Shown piece after piece: positions 1 through 6,041 of a DNA stretch of 31,284 bases. The position numbers and the translations under genes were made by a program. Each line of letters starts with the position of its first letter. The first letter of the stretch is position 1. The notes beneath the pieces are model-generated. The model did not search any database and was not told the DNA's origin. It saw only the letters and a list, made by a program, of their open reading frames with translations. This DNA is from Kiritimatiellia bacterium (GTDB lineage: Bacteria; Verrucomicrobiota; Kiritimatiellia; SLAD01). The stretch spans positions 1 through 31,284 of the forward strand of contig SLCI01000138.1 in the NCBI GenBank assembly GCA_007125875.1, written 5' to 3'.

Positions 1-1
1 T

Positions 2-658
2 CCGCCGCCCCGTCCGACGCCGCCAGGCCCGACCCCACCGCCCACGCCGCCAGAGCCGCCCCGCCAGCGGATCAAGATCAAGTTGGCGGACGGGAAAAAG
101 CGCAGCATTCAGCACATGATGTGTACTAGTTTCTGGCATCCGGATGGCAAGCCCATGTCGTCGCAGGAGTTTCTGGAGCTGCTGTTCGGGCAGTTACCTG
201 AATTCTTTGATAACGAAGACGAGTTACGGGCGATTTGGGGTGTGCCTGAAACGAGAAGGAAGCTATTGGAAGGGTTAGCGGAACAAGGATTCGGTTTAGA
301 ACAGCTTGCCGAGATGCAGCGGATCATCGAGGCAGAAGACAGCGACTTGTTCGATGTGCTCGCTCATGTCGCCTATGCCCGGGCCCCGTTGACCCGCGAA
401 GTGCGCGCGGCGCAAGCCCGCATTTATATCAACACGACGTTCGACGCCAAGCAGCAGGCCTTTCTTGATTTCGTGTTGCAGCACTATGTCGCCACCGGTG
501 TAGAAGAACTCGATCCAGACAAACTCGCACCGCTGCTCCGCCTGAAGTATCGCGACTCTATATCCGACGCCATCTCCGACCTGGGCGAACCCGCCGCAAT
601 CGGCGCGGCCTTTAGCGGCTTCCAGCGATATTTGTACGAGGACGGCGCGGACGGGTAA
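2..658 (+). CDS. hsdR: Type I restriction enzyme R subunit, C-terminal part (5' end outside window)
   Basis: The frame is open from the window edge, so this is the tail of a larger gene rather than a gene starting at the TTG at 83. The first 22 or so codons give a proline-rich linker (runs of Pro with Thr and Arg), followed by an IKIKLADGKKRSIQHMM-type start of the EcoEI-type HsdR C-terminal domain. Phrases such as FGQLPEFF, DELRAIW and RKLLEGLAEQGFG are typical of that domain. In type I systems this part of HsdR contacts the methylase/specificity core, while the helicase and nuclease domains lie upstream. HsdM and HsdS, if present, would be 5' of the window. The stop is followed by a REP-like repeat and the convergent SLOG gene. 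The family call is from sequence memory; whether the full gene is intact cannot be seen. Confidence 0.85.
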   Translation, partial: PPPRPTPPGPTPPPTPPEPPRQRIKIKLADGKKRSIQHMMCTSFWHPDGKPMSSQEFLELLFGQLPEFFDNEDELRAIWGVPETRRKLLEGLAEQGFGLEQLAEMQRIIEAEDSDLFDVLAHVAYARAPLTREVRAAQARIYINTTFDAKQQAFLDFVLQHYVATGVEELDPDKLAPLLRLKYRDSISDAISDLGEPAAIGAAFSGFQRYLYEDGADG

Positions 659-689
659 TCCCGCTATGGGTGGTGGCTACGAATCTTAT

Positions 690-715
690 CGCCTTACGGC
701 GACCCTACCAGCGAG
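690..715 (+). repeat. REP-like palindromic repeat, copy A
   Basis: First of three copies of a 26-nt element with consensus CGCCTNACGGCGNCCCTAC followed by NAGCNNG; 21 of 26 positions are identical in all three copies. The first 12 nt form a CGCC/GGCG hairpin. It lies in the gap between hsdR and the convergent gene. A longer inverted repeat (AGTGGC at 714-719, GCCACT at 740-745) follows, but no T-run, so I do not call it a terminator. Confidence 0.6.
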
Positions 716-748
716 TGGCTTAACGGGCTCTAGAGACTGGCCACTGAC

Positions 749-1351
749 TCAATCCTCGATCCAGCCCATCCACTGATCCTGAAAGGCGACGGGGGTACCC
801 AGGGTTTGGCAGACGCGGATGGTGTGGCCTGTGCCGCCTTTCATAGGATCGGCCGAATTGACGTAGAAGATGCCGAAGACGGCTTGGTTGAGGTCGACTT
901 CGTCGGCACCGGAGACTTTGAGGGTATCTCGCAGCAGGTAGTCGGCTTTGGCTTTCAGTTTGGGCACCCTGTCGCGCTTGGCGAGCAGTGACGCGTATTC
1001 GGGTGAGGCCTGTTCGGTTTGCCCCAGTGCTTGTTGCTCGGACTCGGGCGAGATCTGACTGAAGGCGACGCGCTTAGCGTCGGGCGCGGTCTTCTGTTTG
1101 CGATGACTAGGGTATGGCAACACGAATTCCAACCGCGAGGCATCCACTTCCCCTACTCCCTCCGCAAAGGCTTCATCGGCCCCTTTGGCATTGCCGGTGC
1201 GAAAGATCGCGTGCGGATACGTGCGTGCCAGCCAACGGCCAAAGGCCACGAGCTGGGGGCGATCCGGCGGCGACACCTCACGCGTCCCCTCCACCAGAAT
1301 CACGGGCCGCGGGTGCTGTCGGATCAGCGTGTCAAATGTGTCGAAGTCCAT
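749..1351 (-). CDS. SLOG/DprA-like Rossmann-fold protein
   Basis: A 200-residue protein whose N-terminal half resembles the SLOG superfamily (DprA/LOG-type nucleotide-binding Rossmann fold). A beta strand runs into EGTRE (residues 21-25), a helix follows, then FRTGNAKGADEAF (50-62), matching the sGgA.GiD-type loop of DprA-like proteins. The C-terminal part (about 85-200) is not recognised. I chose ATG 1351 because GGAGG lies 8 nt upstream; the ATG at 1366 has no ribosome site. SLOG domains bind or process nucleotides and nucleotide-derived signals, and many occur in defence loci. Its convergent position beside hsdR fits that, but no enzymatic role can be read from the sequence. Confidence 0.65.
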   Translation of the reverse strand: MDFDTFDTLIRQHPRPVILVEGTREVSPPDRPQLVAFGRWLARTYPHAIFRTGNAKGADEAFAEGVGEVDASRLEFVLPYPSHRKQKTAPDAKRVAFSQISPESEQQALGQTEQASPEYASLLAKRDRVPKLKAKADYLLRDTLKVSGADEVDLNQAVFGIFYVNSADPMKGGTGHTIRVCQTLGTPVAFQDQWMGWIED

Positions 1352-1839
1352 CGGGATTGCCTCCATTTGTGCTGCGATCTGCGCAATTCTATCAATTTCA
1401 TCAGATTGACGACACCACGTATTCGCGAGAATATCTCATCATGATTGCCAAAGAAGATGCGAAAAAGAGAGTGCTATTACCCGAGGCACAGCCGGGGGGA
1501 CGTATTTGATGTGCAGAACTGTGGTGAAGGGCGGTTCTTGTTCGTCAATTAGGACGCACGGAACCACGTGAGCGCATGACGTGCGAGCAGTGTCTTCGAT
1601 CAATAGCCGCCTCCCCGCTAACTCCACGTATAGCTTGGGCGGAGCTGCGTTCGATAACGAGACCCGGATCAAGGCATGTCCTATAGAGGTCGTGATGCTC
1701 CCCATGGACAACCGCAATTGCGCATTGGGCTCGGCACGAAAAAGTGAATATTTAGATGTCGAGACTTCGCTCGCCATGACGAAGAGAGCTGTCAGTATTC
1801 TCTCTTGACCCGCCAAACAAATGGCGTATGTTTTTATGC
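1352..1839. other. Long intergenic stretch with no convincing gene
   Basis: About 490 bases between the SLOG gene and vapB. An open frame on the minus strand (1849-1439, TTG start; first internal ATG at 1777) could encode about 112 residues rich in beta-type sequence. It has no ribosome site before either start and matches no family I know. It may be a decayed gene or chance. The vapBC promoter lies at the right end. No RNA gene was recognised. Confidence 0.4.
1805..1832 (+). promoter_or_regulatory. Possible vapBC promoter with overlapping inverted repeat
   Basis: TTGACC at 1805-1810 and TATGTT at 1827-1832, 16 bp apart, resemble -35 and -10 elements. An inverted repeat CGCCA-N6-TGGCG (1811-1826) fills the spacer. 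That is where an autoregulatory VapB operator could sit. Both parts are short, so this is suggestive only. Confidence 0.35.
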
Positions 1840-2094
1840 ATGAGAACAACCATAGATATGCCTGACAAGTTAATGCGTAAGGCCAAAGTGGTTATGGCAC
1901 AACGTAAGATGACATTTCGCGCGCTCGTTGTCGATGCGTTGGAACGATCATTGAGCGAGGAACGGCAGTCCTTTGTATTGCGGGACGCGTCGGCCGGATG
2001 GGATGCTTCGGACAATGATCTACGCTCATCGGCGGATATTAATTCCGCCATTGATAGTCTCCGTGAACCTTCAGGTGCTCATGATAGCCGTTGA
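1840..2094 (+). CDS. vapB: VapB-family antitoxin
   Basis: An 84-residue antitoxin of the type often paired with PIN toxins. It opens MRTTIDMPDKLMRKAK, the beta strand plus helix of a ribbon-helix-helix-like DNA-binding domain, and has an Ala-Leu-rich helix to about residue 40. The C-terminal half, probably the toxin-binding tail, is acidic and polar. In such systems VapB neutralises VapC and represses the operon. I prefer ATG 1840 over ATG 1828 because the family start MRTTI matches and 1828 falls in a possible -10 element. No Shine-Dalgarno is visible before either start. Its stop overlaps the start of vapC by 14 bp, so the two are translationally coupled. Confidence 0.8.
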   Translation: MRTTIDMPDKLMRKAKVVMAQRKMTFRALVVDALERSLSEERQSFVLRDASAGWDASDNDLRSSADINSAIDSLREPSGAHDSR

Positions 2095-2515
2095 CACCAA
2101 TGTGCTGGTACACGCTCATCAGCGGCAGGCCGATTTGCATCTATCTGCCAAGGAGGTGATGCGCCAGCTCGCTGAATCTCCCGCGCCTTGGGCCATTTGC
2201 TATCACAATCTGGTGGAGTTTTATGCAGTCGTCACGCATGCCACACTCTGGCGATCCCCCTCCACCGCAGAGCAAGCATTGGAACAAATTGCCGCATGGC
2301 GAGAGTCGCCTTCACTCCGGATTCTGATGGATACCGAGGATGCGCTGGATCGTATGAGCGAGCTGGCCGTAGCTGCTCGTGTTCGCGGAGCCCAGATCCA
2401 CGATGCCCGAATTGCGGCCTGTTGCCTGACCTATGGAGTGAGAGAGTTGTGGACGCTGGATCGCGATTTTAGCCGTTACCCAGCGTTGCGCACACGAAAT
2501 CCGCTGGTGAAATAG
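2081..2515 (+). CDS. vapC: VapC-type PIN-domain toxin
   Basis: A 144-residue PIN-domain ribonuclease. The acidic residues expected to bind Mg2+ are all present: D5 in MIAVDTNVLV, E47 in HNLVEFYAV, D108 in QIHDARIAA and D127/D129 in TLDRDFSRYP. VapC toxins typically cleave tRNA or rRNA when freed from VapB. I start at ATG 2081, where the PIN fold begins; the frame is open further upstream but that part has no PIN sequence. It overlaps vapB by 14 bp and has no separate ribosome site. The active site looks intact, so the toxin should be functional if expressed; the RNA target cannot be predicted. Confidence 0.92.
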   Translation: MIAVDTNVLVHAHQRQADLHLSAKEVMRQLAESPAPWAICYHNLVEFYAVVTHATLWRSPSTAEQALEQIAAWRESPSLRILMDTEDALDRMSELAVAARVRGAQIHDARIAACCLTYGVRELWTLDRDFSRYPALRTRNPLVK

Positions 2516-2545
2516 CGGACAATCCCCCCAAGATCTCGACAAGAT

Positions 2546-2563
2546 CCCTAAGGTTTGTTAGGG
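2546..2563. other. Small hairpin between vapC and the next gene
   Basis: CCCTAA (2546-2551) and TTAGGG (2558-2563) can pair with a 6-nt loop. No T-run follows, so it is not a standard intrinsic terminator. It may protect the vapBC mRNA 3' end or separate the next gene. Confidence 0.3.
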
Positions 2564-2586
2564 GACGAAGGCGAAGGAGCAAGATC

Positions 2587-3069
2587 ATGAATGATACCGC
2601 TGTACCGAGTCCCGAGCTATGCGAATTGTTGAAGGCATACGAAGCCATCCAACAAGAAGAGAAGGCGCTGCAGGAGCGCAAGTCGGCCTTGAGGGAGAAG
2701 TTGGTCGAAACCATGCGTGAACGGAATGCGGCGGAATGGTTACCGCGCGTGGACGGACGCTTGTTTAAGGTGCGCTATCGCCACGCGACCACGATTGATT
2801 ACGACGAAGACACGCTACGGCAACGACTGGGCGAGCGATATCGACAAGTGCTGTCACCTGACCTGCGTAAACTGCGTGCTCATTTGGAGGAGGTCGCGCC
2901 ACTGCTTGAGCCTCAACTGGATGTCATCGGATCGCCCTCCCCCGAAAAGGTGAAAGCCGCGATAGAGGCAGGAGTCGTCAGCGCGGATGAATTCAAGGGC
3001 GCGTTCGAGAAGACGGAAAAGCACTACATCACGGTTTCTCAACCCGAACCGCGACCAGCTAATGAGTAG
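2587..3069 (+). CDS. Hypothetical protein with N-terminal coiled coil
   Basis: Not recognised. The 160-residue product begins with a charged helical segment (about 8-48, rich in Glu, Lys, Gln and Ala) likely to form a coiled coil. A mixed region follows with RLFKVRYRHATTIDYDEDTLRQR and then a Leu-rich helix. The last third contains SPEKVKAAIEAGVVSADEFKGAF, reminiscent of small phage or plasmid accessory proteins, but I cannot name a family. It has no signal peptide or membrane segment. AAGGAG lies 8 nt before ATG 2587, so it is probably translated. It sits between vapBC and a pair of REP-like repeats in the accessory end of the window. Confidence 0.7.
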   Translation: MNDTAVPSPELCELLKAYEAIQQEEKALQERKSALREKLVETMRERNAAEWLPRVDGRLFKVRYRHATTIDYDEDTLRQRLGERYRQVLSPDLRKLRAHLEEVAPLLEPQLDVIGSPSPEKVKAAIEAGVVSADEFKGAFEKTEKHYITVSQPEPRPANE

Positions 3070-3085
3070 AGGCGCGTGGAAGAAC

Positions 3086-3111
3086 CGCCTAACGGCGGCC
3101 CTACGAGCGCG
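3086..3111 (+). repeat. REP-like palindromic repeat, copy B
   Basis: Second copy of the 26-nt element (see 690-715), immediately after the coiled-coil gene. It pairs with copy C in opposite orientation 34 nt further on, an arrangement like a bacterial interspersed mosaic element. Confidence 0.6.
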
Positions 3112-3145
3112 CGAGCTGGCCGACTAACAGTTGTACGGAAAGCAG

Positions 3146-3171
3146 CCGGCTTGTAGGGGCGCCGTGAGGCG
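3146..3171 (-). repeat. REP-like palindromic repeat, copy C
   Basis: Third copy, inverted relative to copy B. It reads CGCCTCACGGCGCCCCTAC on the minus strand. No transposase of the RAYT type is seen in this window. Confidence 0.55.
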
Positions 3172-3274
3172 ATCATGCCAGCGCGCGGAAGCTATAGGAA
3201 GAACCGTGGCCTTGATAATTGCGCGATGGAGATATAGCTTTGGCGATTGAATTGAAACGACATGGAGAGAGATA

Positions 3275-3787
3275 ATGAAAAAGATTTTAGCGTTTGTAGA
3301 TCATGTATATGAAGATTTGGAACTGTGGTATCCGAAACTCCGCCTAGAAGAAGAAGGCTGGAAGGTGGTAGTTGCAGGGCCTCAGTCAAACACGGTCTAT
3401 AAGGGCAAGCACGGTTACCCCTGCAAGGCGGATGCGGATGTGGCTGACTTGGAAGCGGACTCCTTTGATGGGCTGTTGGTGCCGGGCGGTTTTGCACCGG
3501 ACAAGCAGCGGCGTGATCCCAATGTGTTGAGCCTGACACGCGACTTCCATAAAGCGGGCAAGCCGATTGCTTTTATTTGTCATGCAGGCTGGATTTTGAT
3601 TTCCGCGGACATTTTGCGGGGCCGGAAGGCAACGAGTACGGTCGGGATCAAGGATGACATGAAGAATGCCGGCGCCGAGTGGGTAGATGAAGCATTGGTG
3701 GTCGACGGCAATCTAATCAGCTCGCGTACGCCGGTGGACCTGCCGGTCTTTGCGAAAGCCTTTGTGGATGCGCTGAAGGCCGGCTAA
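3275..3787 (+). CDS. DJ-1/PfpI family protein (protease or glyoxalase/deglycase type)
   Basis: A 170-residue, single-domain cytoplasmic protein of the DJ-1/PfpI superfamily at normal family length. The nucleophile elbow is AFICHAGWILISA with C102 and H103, and the supporting acid is E13 in YEDLELWYP. GLLVPGGFAPDKQR and the final SSRTPVDLPVF loop are also typical. Members have been described as intracellular peptidases and as stress proteins acting on methylglyoxal-type damage; sequence alone does not decide between them. GGAGAGAG just upstream supports ATG 3275. It converges on the thioesterase gene, and the two stop codons overlap (3784-3787). Confidence 0.9.
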   Translation: MKKILAFVDHVYEDLELWYPKLRLEEEGWKVVVAGPQSNTVYKGKHGYPCKADADVADLEADSFDGLLVPGGFAPDKQRRDPNVLSLTRDFHKAGKPIAFICHAGWILISADILRGRKATSTVGIKDDMKNAGAEWVDEALVVDGNLISSRTPVDLPVFAKAFVDALKAG

Positions 3788-4209
3788 GCCGGGAATGCCG
3801 CGCGAAAGGCCTCTGGCACGCGGGCGGGTCGGCGACGATTATAATCGAAGCATAGCATGCCGGTTTTGGCTTCAGCGACGCGTTTGGTGTCGGACACCTC
3901 ATCCACGCAGTAGACCAAGTCAAATCCGGAACGCGACCAGTTCCCGATGTTTATCCGGACGCGCAGTCGGGCGGGATATTTAATCTCACCTTTAAACGCT
4001 ATCACGGTATCGGCCATAATCAGGCCGCACCCGCCCACATCGACCTCGGAATGGCCGGATTGGCGCAGGAAGCGGAGTCTAGCCTCATGCAGGATGGACA
4101 GCACGCTGTCGTGGCCGACGTGTTGCCCGTAGTTGATGTCACCGATACGGACGTCGATTTCCGTCTCAAAAATCCATTCATCCGGCAGTTCGATCTGGAC
4201 ACGACTCAT
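3784..4209 (-). CDS. Hotdog-fold acyl-CoA thioesterase (4HBT/YbgC-like)
   Basis: A 141-residue single hotdog domain. The N-terminal catalytic region reads VRIGDINYGQHVGHDSVLSILHEARLRFL, with D24, N26 and H30 matching the D.N..(G)H pattern and the following long helix of the 4-hydroxybenzoyl-CoA thioesterase family. The central strand segments (KGEIKYPARLRVRINIGNW, FDLVYCVDE) fit the remaining sheet. Such enzymes hydrolyse acyl-CoA thioesters in the cytoplasm; the chain specificity cannot be told. It is divergent from the GH13 gene, with a 95-bp gap containing a perfect palindrome. Confidence 0.88.
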   Translation of the reverse strand: MSRVQIELPDEWIFETEIDVRIGDINYGQHVGHDSVLSILHEARLRFLRQSGHSEVDVGGCGLIMADTVIAFKGEIKYPARLRVRINIGNWSRSGFDLVYCVDEVSDTKRVAEAKTGMLCFDYNRRRPARVPEAFRAAFPA

Positions 4210-4240
4210 ATTGTTTCACTTCCACACGATTCGTTATTGA

Positions 4241-4256
4241 AGCCAGCGCGCTGGCT
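4241..4256. promoter_or_regulatory. Perfect 16-bp palindrome in divergent gap
   Basis: AGCCAGCGCGCTGGCT is exactly self-complementary and lies between the divergently transcribed thioesterase and GH13 genes. It could be an operator for a dimeric regulator acting on both. On the plus strand it is followed by GTTTAGTTT, so a weak terminator (6-bp stem, CGCG loop) blocking readthrough into the amylase gene is the alternative. Confidence 0.45.
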
Positions 4257-4304
4257 GTTTAGTTTACGGGCTCGATTCATTTTTGAACCCAGGAGCAGTA
4301 AATC

Positions 4305-5816
4305 ATGAAACACTGGATACATCGCGCGATCAACTATCAAATCAATCTACGTGCCATGGCGGCACGTGAGCCCCGTAACCCGTTTGAGGCCATGGACGAG
4401 CAGCCGTTGACCTTGTCTCCGCTCGCCTATGTGACGGAGAAGATGGCGCAGCTACAGGATTTGGGTGTAACGGTGTTGCACTTGATGCCGCCGTTTACCA
4501 TGGGCGTTGAACAGCGCAAAGGGATTGGGTCGCCCTACGCGATTCAGGACTATCGCTCCATTAACCCGGAATTGGGTACGGAAGCGGAGCTGGCAGAGTT
4601 TGTACGGAAGGCGCATCGGCTGGGCTTTAAGGTGATCATCGGCATGGTGCCGAATCATACCAGTCCGGACAACGTCTGGACGAAATCCAACCCTGACTAT
4701 TACGTCAAGGATCAGGACGGTAAGATCACTTATGATCTTGATTGGCATGATACCGCCAAACTGGATTACACCCAACCTGGGCTGCGCAAGGCGATGCTGG
4801 AGATCTATGACTACTGGTTGAGTTTTCTCGGCCAAGACGATCAAGGTCAGCCGGACGGCGTGGATGGGTTCCGGATCGATATGGCGCACTTTATCAATGA
4901 CTGTAGCTTCTGGGACGAGGTGTTACCTCAACTGAAGGAGAAACATAAGAGTCGCGAGTTACTATTCATGGCGGAGTGTTATGGCACCGACAACAACAAG
5001 GGCCTGTTCAAGCGCGGCATGAACGCCGCCTACGATGACGATTTCTACAAGGCACTGATTTATCTTTATGGCAAGGCATCCGACGGCTCCACGGCTTTGT
5101 TGCCGGATCATGAGGCGGCGAAGAACAACGGTGATTTCCGTCCGAAGTATGAAGCCTTCAAGCAGGGAGGTTTGGCGGCCGCGGTCGAGAAGTGCCTGAT
5201 GGATTATGAGGAGGAGCTGCCCCCGGTGCCGGGTGCGCCTTGCCTCGCTCGCTACGTAGACAATCATGATGAAGGGCGCGGCATCTATCGCGTTGGAGCA
5301 GGCGCTGTGCAGGCCATGATGCGTCTGGCCTTCCTCACGCCGCATAGTATTCCTTTCCTCTATTGCGGACAGGAATTCGGCGCAGAGAATCGGCCGCCAA
5401 TCCATGAACGAATTCAGCCTTGTGACAAGGGCTATCGTATGCAAGCGCCGAATGGCGATATCTATTATCGTGAGGGCGTTGAATTTGAAGGCAATCTGTA
5501 TGCGCGGGGGCTCGAGGCGCGGCAGGCGTGGTACCAATTTTATCAGGAACTGATCAAACTACGGAAGCGCGAGTCTGTGCTGACCGATGGTGATTTCAGT
5601 TTGCTGGATGCGCAAGAAGACTGCGCGGCCAATGAGCGTCAAGTCATTGCATTCACGCGTACGCTAGACGGAAAGACCCTCACCTGTGCGGTGAATTTAG
5701 GACCGACGGCGCGGACGGTGAAGGCTGCGGAGTTACTCACGGGCGAATCGGTTTACGGCAGTATCGGAAAAGATGGCGTGCTGGCACCGTTTACGGCCGT
5801 AGTGTTGCGGTCGTAG
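4305..5816 (+). CDS. GH13 alpha-amylase family glycoside hydrolase
   Basis: A 503-residue (beta/alpha)8 alpha-glucan-active enzyme with no signal peptide, hence probably cytoplasmic. The conserved GH13 regions are present in order: GMVPNHTS (113-120), GFRIDMAH with nucleophile D192, FMAECYG with acid/base E224, and YVDNHDEGR with transition-state stabiliser D322. The C-terminal 90 residues look like the usual beta-sandwich domain. The subfamily and exact substrate are not recognised; intracellular GH13 enzymes often process maltodextrins or glycogen, or make trehalose or sucrose derivatives. AGGAGCAG before ATG 4305 supports the start. The gene stands alone on its strand. Confidence 0.9.
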   Translation: MKHWIHRAINYQINLRAMAAREPRNPFEAMDEQPLTLSPLAYVTEKMAQLQDLGVTVLHLMPPFTMGVEQRKGIGSPYAIQDYRSINPELGTEAELAEFVRKAHRLGFKVIIGMVPNHTSPDNVWTKSNPDYYVKDQDGKITYDLDWHDTAKLDYTQPGLRKAMLEIYDYWLSFLGQDDQGQPDGVDGFRIDMAHFINDCSFWDEVLPQLKEKHKSRELLFMAECYGTDNNKGLFKRGMNAAYDDDFYKALIYLYGKASDGSTALLPDHEAAKNNGDFRPKYEAFKQGGLAAAVEKCLMDYEEELPPVPGAPCLARYVDNHDEGRGIYRVGAGAVQAMMRLAFLTPHSIPFLYCGQEFGAENRPPIHERIQPCDKGYRMQAPNGDIYYREGVEFEGNLYARGLEARQAWYQFYQELIKLRKRESVLTDGDFSLLDAQEDCAANERQVIAFTRTLDGKTLTCAVNLGPTARTVKAAELLTGESVYGSIGKDGVLAPFTAVVLRS

Positions 5817-5874
5817 GGGCTGCGGGCTTCGGCTCAGCTAAGTTGCTTTCGTTTTCTGTTCAGGTTCAGGGCAA

Positions 5875-5896
5875 CACGGAGGTTGTCCCTCCGGTG
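5875..5896. other. Hairpin downstream of GH13 gene
   Basis: CACGGAGG and CCTCCGGTG can pair (8 bp with one bulged G) around a TTGTC loop, about 60 nt after the amylase stop. No T-run follows. Two further hairpin-capable stretches follow before the next gene, at about 5950-5970 (TCGAGAC/GTCCCGA) and 6001-6024 (GGCG/CGCC). The 6001-6024 sequence vaguely resembles the REP-like repeat. Confidence 0.35.
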
Positions 5897-6041
5897 CTTG
5901 GGATCAAGCAGTTTGGGAATCGGCTGTCGGCTGTTGGTTGAATAGAGGTGTCGAGACGTCGTCCCGATACATGCCCGTCCTACTCGATGCATCATCTGCT
6001 GGCGACCCGTTAGGCCAACGCGCCCTATCCTTGTCCACGGC

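Noticed and set aside
1439..1849. Minus-strand open frame of 136 codons upstream of vapB
   Set aside because: It begins with TTG, overlaps the vapBC promoter and vapB start, has no ribosome site at either possible start and matches no family; kept only as a note in the intergenic entry.
3070..3274. Possible tRNA or small RNA in the GC-rich gap before the PfpI gene
   Set aside because: No cloverleaf or TPsiC-like arm could be built; the structure comes from two inverted REP-like repeats.
4452..5537. Two long open frames (145 and 191 codons) antisense to the GH13 gene
   Set aside because: They are mirror frames of a well-supported enzyme gene, with low-complexity His/Ile/Arg-rich translations and no domain.
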